Source of the DNA: Bacteroidales bacterium
GTDB taxonomy: Bacteria > Bacteroidota > Bacteroidia > Bacteroidales > P3
Direction: 5' to 3'
Assembly (NCBI GenBank): GCA_031271725.1
Contig: JAISVE010000030.1
Location: 1 to 21,180, forward strand
Length of the DNA: 21,180 nt
Shown here piece by piece: positions 7,180-14,269 of the stretch. A program made the translations under genes and the position numbers. The first letter of the stretch is position 1. The number at the start of each line of letters is the position of its first letter. The notes beneath the pieces are model-generated. The model did not search any database. It was not told the DNA's origin and was given only the letters and a program-made list of their open reading frames with translations.

Positions 7180-8796
7180 ATGACAGAGAGTTTCGATTGT
7201 ATAATTGTCGGCGGCGGCATTACCGGTTTGGGTATTGCACGGGATTGTTGTATGAGGGGGCTTAAAGTCCTTCTTATAGAACGTTACGACATAGCAGCGG
7301 GCGCAACAGGCAGCAACCACGGTTTGCTCCACAGTGGGGCGCGTTATGCTGTTACCGACCCTGAAAGCGCACGCGAGTGTATAGGGGAAAATCATATTCT
7401 GCGTTTTATCGCAAAACACTGTGTAGAAGACACCGGCGGGCTTTTTCTTACTCTGCCAGAAGATGGTTTGGATTTTCAGGAAAAATTTATTGAAGCCTGT
7501 ACGGCGGCAGGTATTCCAACGCGGCATTTATCGCGTAAGGAGGCATTGCGCAGGGAGCATTCTGCAAATCCTGAAATGCTTTCTGCCGTAGAAGTTCCCG
7601 ATGCGGCGGTGGATCCTTTCCGTTTAAGTGTGGCAAATATGCTTGATGCCAAGGAGTATGGTGCGGAAATTCTTACGTACAGCGAAGTTATAGATGTTAT
7701 CAGGGAGCAGGACAGGGTTGTGGGTGTAAAAGTGCGTTCACACAAGACGGGGCTTGAAACATCCTATTATGCCGATGTGGTGATTAACGCCGTTGGAATA
7801 TGGGGACAGAAGATAGCGCGAATGGCGGGCGTGGATGTTATGATGCAGCCCAACAAGGGCGCAATGCTTGTTTATGGCGAGCGGGCTAACAAAATGGTGC
7901 TTAACCGTTGCCGCAAGCCGGGCAATGCCGATATACTTGTTCCGAGCGAAACGGTAACCCTTATAGGAACAACGTCTAAAAATATTTCTTTTGACGAGGT
8001 TGACAAACTAAGTGTCAGCGCGGACGAAGTAAGGGCACTTATAGATGAGGGAGAGAAACTTTGTCCGTCTCTTGCGAGCACGCGCATATTGAGAGCCTAC
8101 GCGGGGGTTAGACCTCTTGTGGTTGACGGACAGGACAGCGAAGGGCGCAATATTTCGCGCGGAATTGCGCTGTTTGACCATGCCGAAAGAGATGGATTGC
8201 AGGGATATGTTACTATTACGGGCGGCAAGATGATGACTTATCGCTTAATGGCTGAGTGGACAACAGATTTGGTTTGCAAAAAACTTAATGTTGATGCGAA
8301 GTGCCGCACGGCGGAAGTTGCTTTGCCCGGCTCGCGGGAAGATAGGAAACAGGTTAGCAAAAAAATATTTGTGTTTCCGTCTGCTTTAAGGAAATCTCTT
8401 GTGCATAGGTACGGTGAACGTGCAATACCTGTATTATCTTATATTTTGTCTATGTTTCGAGGCAAACGCCTTGCGGCGCACAGGGCAGAAGCATACAGTT
8501 TGCTTTGCGAATGCGAACGCGTTACGGCGGGCGAAATACTCTACGCCAAAAAGGAACTTAATATAGCAACGCTTATGGACTTGCGCCGCAGAACAAGGGT
8601 AGGAATGGGGCAGTGCCAGGGCGAAATTTGTATATGTCGTGCGGCGGGTTTGCTCGGTTGCAGGAAAGAGGAGGTTGTGGGCTTTTTGCAGGAACGCTGG
8701 AAAGGCGTGATGCCCGTTGCCTTTGGCGACAGCATTGCAGAGAGCGAATACACTTCCCGGGTTTACAGGGGGCTGTGCGGCTTTGAACAGAAGTAG
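7180..8796 (+). CDS. glpA: Anaerobic glycerol-3-phosphate dehydrogenase subunit A
   Basis: The 538-residue product has nearly the length of E. coli GlpA. It begins with an FAD-binding Rossmann motif (GGGITG, residues 11-16), followed by the DAO-type oxidoreductase fold with GATGSNHGLLHSGARY and the late block TITGGKMMTYRLMAEW. The C-terminal ~100 residues form a BFD-like [2Fe-2S] domain with cysteines at 443, 445, 479 and 484/486 (CEC...CQGEICIC). It oxidises sn-glycerol-3-phosphate to dihydroxyacetone phosphate and passes electrons on through GlpB. The start at 7180 follows CTAAAAAAGA and the 14-bp array. Its usual partner glpB is displaced by 1.9 kb and no glpC is seen. Confidence 0.93.
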   Translation: MTESFDCIIVGGGITGLGIARDCCMRGLKVLLIERYDIAAGATGSNHGLLHSGARYAVTDPESARECIGENHILRFIAKHCVEDTGGLFLTLPEDGLDFQEKFIEACTAAGIPTRHLSRKEALRREHSANPEMLSAVEVPDAAVDPFRLSVANMLDAKEYGAEILTYSEVIDVIREQDRVVGVKVRSHKTGLETSYYADVVINAVGIWGQKIARMAGVDVMMQPNKGAMLVYGERANKMVLNRCRKPGNADILVPSETVTLIGTTSKNISFDEVDKLSVSADEVRALIDEGEKLCPSLASTRILRAYAGVRPLVVDGQDSEGRNISRGIALFDHAERDGLQGYVTITGGKMMTYRLMAEWTTDLVCKKLNVDAKCRTAEVALPGSREDRKQVSKKIFVFPSALRKSLVHRYGERAIPVLSYILSMFRGKRLAAHRAEAYSLLCECERVTAGEILYAKKELNIATLMDLRRRTRVGMGQCQGEICICRAAGLLGCRKEEVVGFLQERWKGVMPVAFGDSIAESEYTSRVYRGLCGFEQK

Positions 8797-8870
8797 AAGA
8801 GTTGGGGCGTTTCTGCGCGTTGCGGATATTTTATCAGTATGTGTGTATTTTCAAAATTTCGCGTATATTT

Positions 8871-9092
8871 ATAACGAATATAAACTCTATCTTAGAAAAT
8901 AATCTTGAAAAAATTGCTGAATTGAGCGAAAAGCATAGAGTTAGAGAGTTGTATGTTTTTGGCTCGGCTTTAACCGATAAGTTTAACGACAATAGTGATG
9001 TGGATTTGTTGGTTGATTTTGGAAAAGTCAATCTATATGACTATGCAGACAATTATTCGGATTATAAAGAGGGACTGGAAAAAGTAGTCTGA
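8871..9092 (+). pseudogene. Remnant of a small nucleotidyltransferase (MNT-domain) gene
   Basis: The frame encodes the core of the minimal nucleotidyltransferase fold: a helix (NNLEKIAELSEKHRVREL), the motif YVFGSALTD, and SDVDLLVDF with the two metal-binding aspartates. It then stops at GLEKVV, just where family members continue with a strand resembling RKVDLV. A six-residue fragment SEFRIK in the +1 frame (9088-9105) resembles a continuation, which suggests a small deletion or frameshift. There is no ATG in frame; the only upstream start is a TTG at 8802 that would add unlikely residues. Intact members are about 95-100 residues, often antitoxins (MntA) paired with HEPN toxins. No HEPN gene is present. 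A short intact gene with a rare start codon is the alternative. Confidence 0.5.
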
Positions 9093-9117
9093 ATTTCGAA
9101 TAAAATAGAAATCCTTA

Positions 9118-9173
9118 ATATCAAAAAGTACGGAAAAATCAAAATATTTTGATTTTTCCGTACTTTTTGATAT
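9118..9173. repeat. Perfect 56-bp palindrome overlapping a promoter
   Basis: Bases 9118-9145 are exactly the reverse complement of 9146-9173, with no loop and no mismatch; symmetry fails from 9117/9174 outward. Each arm contains ATCAAAAAGTACGG and a T/A run, so the RNA from either strand could fold into a long stem. It separates the MNT remnant from the ATPase gene. The right arm supplies the -33 box (TTTG, 9148-9151), and the arm end runs into the -7 box. It could be an operator, a bidirectional terminator, or the end of a mobile element. Confidence 0.9.
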
Positions 9174-9178
9174 ATTTG
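9148..9178 (+). promoter_or_regulatory. Promoter of the ATPase gene, embedded in the palindrome
   Basis: TTTG at 9148-9151, a 19-bp spacer and TATATTTG at 9171-9178 match the Bacteroidota promoter exactly. The predicted start lies near 9185 and the gene's ATG is at 9194, so the leader would be only about 10 nt. The -33 box and most of the spacer lie within the palindrome's right arm, so a protein binding the palindrome would be expected to block or control this promoter. Confidence 0.7.
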
Positions 9179-9193
9179 CGAAAGATTGTTTTT

Positions 9194-10528
9194 ATGAAGC
9201 GGAAAATCACAAATGCCCTTATTGAGTGGAAAACCAATAAAAATCGCAAGCCGTTAATTATAAACGGCGCAAGGCAAACAGGAAAAACCTACATTGTTAA
9301 CGAGTTTGGCAATGCTAATTTTTCAAACCTTGTTTATATAAACCTTGAAACTAATCCTGCTATCAGAAAAATCTTCGATGACAATATAGAGCCCTCATTT
9401 TTAATTCAAAGTTTGGAATCGCATACCGACCGGCGCATTATTGCAGGTGAAACATTGCTTTTTCTTGATGAAATTCAATCTTGTGAACGAGCTTTAACTT
9501 CATTAAAATACTTTTGCGAACAAGCACCTCAATATCATATTATCGCTGCAGGTTCTTTACTTGGTGTGGCAATAAATCGCGAAAAACACTCATTTCCTGT
9601 AGGTAAAGTTGATGAAATAAATATGTATCCTTTTGATTTCGAGGAATTTCTTTGGGCATTAGGACGAGAAAAATTAGCCGAAACAATAAGGGAACATTAT
9701 GCAAGATTCGAAGCTTTAGCTGAGCCGGCACACAAATTGGCACTTGAGTTGTATAATAACTATTGTATAGTAGGCGGAATGCCGGAAGTAATTACAGATT
9801 TTTTACAAAACAACAGTTTTTTAACTATAAAAAATCCCCAAACCAAAATTTTAAACGAATATATTGCCGATATGGCAAAATATGCCGACCCCGCCACAAG
9901 CGTAAAAATCAAAGCTTGTTATAACTCTATCCCTTCACAATTAGCAAAAGAAAACCATAAATTCCAATATAAAATAGTACAAAAAGGCGGAACGGCAACT
10001 ATTTTTGGCTTGGCTATTGACTGGTTGCAACAGGCAGGGATAGTATTGAAATGCCAAAAAATAGAACACGGTTTTATACCAATAAAAGCATATCAGTATT
10101 TTCCTGATTTCAAGCTTTATATGAGTGATGTTGGAATGCTTACAATGCTTTCGGGTTTTCCGGCACAAATGATCTTAAACTCAGTCGAAACCAATAACAC
10201 TTTTATGAGGGCTATTGCTGAAAATTATGTTGCACAGGCATTTATGGCAAACTCCATACCTTTGCATTATTGGAAAAGCGAAGAAAGGGCCGAAATAGAC
10301 TTTGTTTTTCAAGACAATGTTGATGTTATTCCTGTTGAAGTGAAAAAGGGCTTGCGAACTCGAAGTGGAAGCATGGCTTTGTTTACAAAAAAATATAATT
10401 CGCCTTATGCCATACGTATTTCACAAAAAAATTTTGGTCTTGAAAATAACATAAAACAGATACCTTTATACGCAGTCTATTGTATCGTCAATGACAATAA
10501 AGATGGACTTTTCAAGATAGACAACTAA
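9194..10528 (+). CDS. AAA-family ATPase with DUF4143 and a PD-(D/E)xK nuclease-like C-terminus
   Basis: I start the gene at the ATG at 9194 (444 residues). The frame extends upstream to 9149, but that lies inside the palindrome and promoter. The N-terminal ATPase has Walker A GARQTGKT (residues 25-32) and Walker B LLFLDEIQ (88-95). The middle has the DUF4143-type helices (KIKACYNSIPSQLAKEN). The C-terminus holds EIDFVF (D369) and VIPVEVKKG (E382, K384), which fits a PD-(D/E)xK nuclease core. These proteins are common in Bacteroidota and archaea, but their biological role is not settled. The gene is AT-richer than glpA and glpB, which it separates, and lies next to an MNT remnant. Horizontal acquisition is inferred. 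Confidence 0.9.
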   Translation: MKRKITNALIEWKTNKNRKPLIINGARQTGKTYIVNEFGNANFSNLVYINLETNPAIRKIFDDNIEPSFLIQSLESHTDRRIIAGETLLFLDEIQSCERALTSLKYFCEQAPQYHIIAAGSLLGVAINREKHSFPVGKVDEINMYPFDFEEFLWALGREKLAETIREHYARFEALAEPAHKLALELYNNYCIVGGMPEVITDFLQNNSFLTIKNPQTKILNEYIADMAKYADPATSVKIKACYNSIPSQLAKENHKFQYKIVQKGGTATIFGLAIDWLQQAGIVLKCQKIEHGFIPIKAYQYFPDFKLYMSDVGMLTMLSGFPAQMILNSVETNNTFMRAIAENYVAQAFMANSIPLHYWKSEERAEIDFVFQDNVDVIPVEVKKGLRTRSGSMALFTKKYNSPYAIRISQKNFGLENNIKQIPLYAVYCIVNDNKDGLFKIDN

Positions 10529-10698
10529 TTTCAGATATTTTTATTCTCTCCAATCCGCAGCAAATTCCTTATCCTGGCTTTGAATTTCGGTTAAATTCAA
10601 GCAGCTTTTCTTTTAACTGAAACTCTTGGGCACTATCGCAGTAATACAGATTTATTTTCTAACTTTGTAAGATTTGGTGATTTTCTAAGTGTGGCAAT
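10529..10698. other. Intergenic region between the ATPase gene and glpB, possible decayed coding fragment
   Basis: No complete gene is present. On the minus strand, 10575-10650 reads as an amphipathic helix-like peptide (QLKEKLLEFNRNSKPG) before a stop. A shift of frame then gives QDKEFAADWRE toward 10540. This looks like a degraded protein end, but I do not recognise the family. A -7-like box for glpB lies at 10660-10667. Confidence 0.35.
10660..10667 (+). promoter_or_regulatory. Candidate -7 box for glpB
   Basis: TAACTTTG matches TAnnTTTG and sits 31 bp before the glpB ATG. No convincing TTG/TTTG is present at the expected upstream distance, so only half the promoter is supported. If real, glpB is transcribed independently of glpA, as the intervening block would require. 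Confidence 0.4.
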
Positions 10699-12003
10699 AT
10701 GGCAAATAATTACGACATAATTATAATCGGCGGCGGCTTGGCAGGGCTTGCTTGCGGTATTACTGCTGCCAAGAAAGGCAAAAAATGTGCTGTTGTGTCG
10801 GCTGGTCCGCCGGCACTTGATTTTTCTTCAGGCTCTTTTGATTTGTTGAATGTTTTGCCTGACGGAGCAAAGGTGGATAATCCTCTCGAAGCGGCAAGGC
10901 ATTTGCCGAAAGAACATCCGTATTCCAAAATAGGTAATGTGGAAATGTATGTCCGGCGCACGGAAAACATTTTGGAACTTGCAGGCTTGTCCATGCAGGG
11001 CAATGCGAATAAAAATCATTACAGAATCAGTCCTGTCGGCAATTTCTGCCCGACTTGGTTAACCGCAAAAGGCTTGCTCACATCCGAAAACGCTGAAAGT
11101 TTGCCTTTCAAGAATGCGCTAATAATGGCACCCTCGGGATTTTTGGACTTCTACCCGAAATTTATAGGCGAGGCATTGGAAAGTAAAGGCATAAGCGTGG
11201 AGCATGCGCGTTTTCATTTGGCAAACAAAAATCACATAAACAGGTTACCTGTATCATTGCTTATAGGGCGTGGTTTGATTAGAGGTAGAAAACGAAGAAA
11301 CAATCCTGTTGAAATGCGTTCTGCCAACATAGCTGAAGTGTATGATAAAAATATTTCCAAATTGGCTCGAATAATAAACAAGCAAAAAACAAAGGCGGAA
11401 GTTGTGCTTTTACCTGCTTTAGTCGGTTTAGAGGGGAATGCTTTTGAGGAATTACGCAGTAGAAGCAATAAGCAAATTTATATGCTTGCCACAATGCCAC
11501 CGTCAGTGCCCGGAATAAATATTGCTATAACTCTAAGGAATGCTTTTATAAAGGCAGGCGGCACTTTTATACGCAATCAAAAAGTTACATCTGCAAATTT
11601 TACTGCCGATACTGCCGAAAGAAAAGTGGATAGTGTGCAAAGCATTGATGAGAATGATAATATTTCAACCCTCACCGCAAACAACTTTGTGCTCGCTACA
11701 GGTGGTATTTTCAGCGGTGGGCTAAGGACATCCTTAGACAATGTGAAGGAAGTTATTTTTGATGTTGAAGTGTCTGCGGAGGATAAGCGGGAAAAGTGGT
11801 TTTCACATAAGGTTTTGGATAACCAACCCTATATGAATTTCGGTGTCCGTACCGACAGTAGTTTCAGAGCGATTAAAAACGGCTCTGCCGTAGAAAATTT
11901 ATACGCCATAGGTGCCTGCCTTGATGGTTGCAACACTCTTGAAGAAGGCAGCGGTGCAGGCGTTTCGCTTTTAACAGGTCTTTATGTGGGCGAAAATCTG
12001 TAA
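10699..12003 (+). CDS. glpB: Anaerobic glycerol-3-phosphate dehydrogenase subunit B
   Basis: The 434-residue product starts with a dinucleotide-binding motif (DIIIIGGGLAGLACG, glycines 11-16) and carries GlpB-type blocks: SSGSFDLLNVLPDG, the C-terminal NFVLATGGIFSGGL and the final NLYAIGACLDG...EEGSGAGVSLLTG. GlpB is the FMN subunit that accepts electrons from GlpA and forwards them toward GlpC and menaquinone. glpB normally sits between glpA and glpC; here it starts 1.9 kb after glpA, and its 3' end overlaps a phosphopantetheinyl transferase gene by 20 nt, leaving no room for glpC. GlpC may be encoded elsewhere or replaced. Confidence 0.92.
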   Translation: MANNYDIIIIGGGLAGLACGITAAKKGKKCAVVSAGPPALDFSSGSFDLLNVLPDGAKVDNPLEAARHLPKEHPYSKIGNVEMYVRRTENILELAGLSMQGNANKNHYRISPVGNFCPTWLTAKGLLTSENAESLPFKNALIMAPSGFLDFYPKFIGEALESKGISVEHARFHLANKNHINRLPVSLLIGRGLIRGRKRRNNPVEMRSANIAEVYDKNISKLARIINKQKTKAEVVLLPALVGLEGNAFEELRSRSNKQIYMLATMPPSVPGINIAITLRNAFIKAGGTFIRNQKVTSANFTADTAERKVDSVQSIDENDNISTLTANNFVLATGGIFSGGLRTSLDNVKEVIFDVEVSAEDKREKWFSHKVLDNQPYMNFGVRTDSSFRAIKNGSAVENLYAIGACLDGCNTLEEGSGAGVSLLTGLYVGENL

Positions 12004-12646
12004 CGGGGCAAGTTACATTGTAGGTGATATTAGCCAAATCCCTGAAAATAGAGCTGAATGGGTTGATGTCCTGCCTCAAATCGAAAGAGAACGTTATTAC
12101 AGTTACGGCAACAGGAATGCAGCGGATTTGTTCCTGCTCGGTAGAATACTTTTGCGGAAAGAACTGCTTGCGGCGCATTCATTGCCTTTTGATGTCGAAA
12201 TAAAAACAGACAGTAATGGAAAGCCTTGCTTGCAGCATGAGCTACCGCATTTCAGCATATCACATTCAAAAGAAAAAGTTGCAGTTGCAATAGCGGATTT
12301 TCCTGTTGGAATTGACATACAGAAACTTGTTGCTAAAAGCAGGGAAACTCTGCTTGCAATGGGGCGGAAAGTGTTTTCGCCACAGGAAATGGCAATGTTG
12401 CAGGATGCCGGAAATCCTCAAGAATGTTTTACCAAGTTGTGGGTAGCAAAGGAAAGTTATGTTAAAATGTTGGGTACAGGGCTTGCGAATTCTGCGGATA
12501 TTGATATTTCCGCCATAATTAATTCAACTCAACCTCAATCGCAGCTGCAATTTCAACCACAGTCACAACCAATATGCTATTACCACACTTGCCTTCCTGA
12601 TAATTACTTTCTGTCGGTAATTGCAAAAGTTGCAAAAAATTACTAA
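11984..12646 (+). CDS. 4'-phosphopantetheinyl transferase superfamily protein (Sfp type)
   Basis: A 220-residue protein with the three conserved blocks of Sfp-type transferases: FSISHS (residues 90-95), VGIDIQ (108-113, metal-binding Asp111; the usual Glu after Ile is Gln here) and WVAKES (153-158, with Lys156 and Glu157 and a following K161). It transfers the phosphopantetheine arm of CoA to the serine of a carrier protein, activating acyl or peptidyl carriers. The start ATG at 11984 lies inside glpB, so translation is probably coupled. A Gln/Pro-rich stretch near residues 181-196 (SQLQFQPQSQ) looks like a low-complexity insertion. The substrate cannot be told from context; glpB is functionally unrelated. 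The stop codon overlaps the rpmE2 promoter. Confidence 0.88.
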   Translation: MWAKICNGASYIVGDISQIPENRAEWVDVLPQIERERYYSYGNRNAADLFLLGRILLRKELLAAHSLPFDVEIKTDSNGKPCLQHELPHFSISHSKEKVAVAIADFPVGIDIQKLVAKSRETLLAMGRKVFSPQEMAMLQDAGNPQECFTKLWVAKESYVKMLGTGLANSADIDISAIINSTQPQSQLQFQPQSQPICYYHTCLPDNYFLSVIAKVAKNY

Positions 12647-12651
12647 CTTCG
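12620..12651 (+). promoter_or_regulatory. Candidate promoter of rpmE2
   Basis: ATTG at 12620-12623, a 20-bp spacer and TAACTTCG at 12644-12651 fit the Bacteroidota pattern with one deviation, the same variant -7 box as before the oxidoreductase operon. The box overlaps the TAA stop of the preceding gene. Transcription would start near 12658. Confidence 0.4.
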
Positions 12652-12706
12652 CAACCGCCCGAAAAAACGGGTTATAAAAACAAGTAGCAACCAATTAAGC
12701 GGTTGC
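12651..12706 (+). promoter_or_regulatory. Structured rpmE2 leader with competing stems
   Basis: GCGGTTGC at 12699-12706 is the exact reverse complement of GCAACCGC at 12651-12658, and its GGTTGC part also pairs with GCAACC at 12687-12692 (loop 8 nt). The two pairings exclude each other. Between them CCCG-AAAAAA-CGGG (12658-12671) makes a third small hairpin. Such competing helices are typical of regulatory leaders, and L31 genes in other phyla are known to carry autoregulatory leaders. If transcription starts near 12658, the first arm would be missing and only the two local hairpins would form. Confidence 0.4.
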
Positions 12707-12722
12707 AGTAAAAAATAATACC

Positions 12723-12980
12723 ATGAAAAAAGACATTCATCCAAAGGACTATCGCAGTGTTGTATTCAAAGACATGTCAAATGATTTTGCATTTCTTTCA
12801 AAATCCACAATCAAAACAAAAGACACAATCAAATGGGAGGACGGTAACGAGTATCCACTTGTAAAACTTGAAATTTCAAGCGCGTCACACCCTTTCTTTA
12901 CGGGTAAAGTTAAACTTGTTGATACCGCCGGTCGTGTAGATAAGTTCATGAACAAGTACAAGAAAAATCAAGCGAAATAG
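12723..12980 (+). CDS. rpmE2: Type B 50S ribosomal protein L31
   Basis: The 85-residue product starts [19 protein letters not shown] and contains [12 protein letters not shown] and [13 protein letters not shown], the typical type B L31 blocks. It has no cysteine, so it is the zinc-independent form. L31 sits at the interface of the ribosomal subunits, bridging 5S rRNA/50S and the 30S head. In many bacteria the zinc-free paralogue is induced under zinc limitation, but Bacteroidota often carry only this form. The gene has its own candidate promoter and a structured leader, and is 76 bp ahead of the GlmU-like gene. Confidence 0.97.
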   Translation: MKKDIHPKDYRSVVFKDMSNDFAFLSKSTIKTKDTIKWEDGNEYPLVKLEISSASHPFFTGKVKLVDTAGRVDKFMNKYKKNQAK

Positions 12981-13056
12981 TTTTCCGCTAACATGCCGTA
13001 CTCCGCTTTCGGCAAAGAAGTGCAAACTTTTCCAAAACGTAAGCAAACTTAAAATT

Positions 13057-14268
13057 ATGAGTTGTATTTTATATGATGACAGTATTGTTCGTACAAATCT
13101 GTTACCTTTTACCTTTACTCGTCCCGTGTGCGAGATTAGGGTAGGAGTGCTTACAATCAGGGAAAAATGGGAGCGTATAACAGGAGTAAAAACTTATACT
13201 CTTACAGAAGATTACCTGCAAGAAAAGTTTCCGTTTTCTGAGGATGCCGATAGCAATATTATTATAAATTCTTCTTTTTTGCCTGACGGAAAAATGGCTG
13301 CTGCCGTAATGGCACTCGAATTAAACGAAGCACTTGTTAAAGGCGAAAGCGTTATTGCATATCGTTCCGAGAAGCCTGCTATCGAAGCAACAACAGAAAA
13401 CTCTGTGGCAAATACCGAAGAACTCAAAGAAATCCAATACGAAGACGAAGCTATTCAAATAACAAACGTTTGGGATATTTTTTTGCAAAACGGAGATCAA
13501 ATCCGTAATGACTTCAGCCTGATGGCACAGGGCAAAGTGTCGGAAAAACTTTCCGACAGCAACAGAATTGTAAATCCTGAGAATATTTTTGTAGAACATG
13601 GCGCGAAAATAGAAAATGCAATATTAAACGCAAAAGATGGTCCTATATATATAGGAAGAAATGCAGAAATACTTGACGGTGCCATTATAATCGGTCCTGT
13701 TGCAATATGTGAAAATGCCATTGTAAGAATGGGTGCAAGGGTTTATAATGATACAACTGTCGGTCCTTTTTGCAAAGTAGGCGGCGAAATTCAGAACACT
13801 GTTTTTATTGGTTACAGCAACAAGGCACATGACGGCTATCTCGGCAATTCCGTAATAGGTGAGTGGTGCAATATTGGTGCAGGGACAAATAGTTCAAATC
13901 TTAAAAACGACTATTCCAATGTGCGTATATGGAATTATGGAGCTGAAACGTTTTTAGAAACAGGGCAGATGTTTTGCGGACTTTTTATGGGAGATCATTC
14001 AAAAGCGGCAATTAATACAAGTTTTAATACAGGCACCATTGTGGGCGTTTGTTCAAACGTATTTGGGGCGGGTTTTCCGCGTCAATATGTTCCTTCATTT
14101 ATGTGGGGAGGCACGCATGTACATCCTCTTCTACGCGCCATTGATACAGCCGAAAAAGTAATGGCAAGGAGGGATGTTATCATGGACGAAAAAGAAAAAA
14201 ATATCTTAAAATACGTTTTTGAATCAACGCATGGCAATCGCAAAATGACGCTCAACAATCCCAAGTAA
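13057..14268 (+). CDS. GlmU-family putative sugar nucleotidyltransferase
   Basis: The 403-residue protein starts MSCILYDDSIVRTNLLPFTF and continues TRPVCEIRVGVLTIREKW, the opening of the Bacteroidota putative sugar nucleotidyltransferase family. The N-terminal ~180 residues correspond to a divergent nucleotidyltransferase domain. The C-terminal ~200 form a left-handed beta-helix of hexapeptide repeats (residues ~185-330; for example AILDGAIIIGPVAICENAIV and VFIGYSNKAHDGYLG). The helix resembles GlmU acetyltransferase domains, but the N-terminal domain lacks the canonical GlmU nucleotide loop, so its activity is unproven. A role in cell-envelope sugar metabolism is inferred. The gene ends 1 bp before lon, so the two are probably co-transcribed. 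Confidence 0.88.
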   Translation: MSCILYDDSIVRTNLLPFTFTRPVCEIRVGVLTIREKWERITGVKTYTLTEDYLQEKFPFSEDADSNIIINSSFLPDGKMAAAVMALELNEALVKGESVIAYRSEKPAIEATTENSVANTEELKEIQYEDEAIQITNVWDIFLQNGDQIRNDFSLMAQGKVSEKLSDSNRIVNPENIFVEHGAKIENAILNAKDGPIYIGRNAEILDGAIIIGPVAICENAIVRMGARVYNDTTVGPFCKVGGEIQNTVFIGYSNKAHDGYLGNSVIGEWCNIGAGTNSSNLKNDYSNVRIWNYGAETFLETGQMFCGLFMGDHSKAAINTSFNTGTIVGVCSNVFGAGFPRQYVPSFMWGGTHVHPLLRAIDTAEKVMARRDVIMDEKEKNILKYVFESTHGNRKMTLNNPK

Positions 14269-14269
14269 A

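Noticed and set aside
6967..7527. 186-codon minus-strand frame with Leu/Asn-rich repeats
   Set aside because: The repeats are the antisense reading of the 14-bp DNA array, and the rest is antisense to glpA. There is no start context or homology.
9118..9173. Terminal inverted repeat of an insertion sequence
   Set aside because: The arms are adjacent, no transposase is present, and no second copy is seen in the window.
9149..9193. Upstream TTG start for the ATPase, adding 15 residues
   Set aside because: It would place the start inside the palindrome and before the predicted transcription start. The family N-terminus fits the ATG at 9194.
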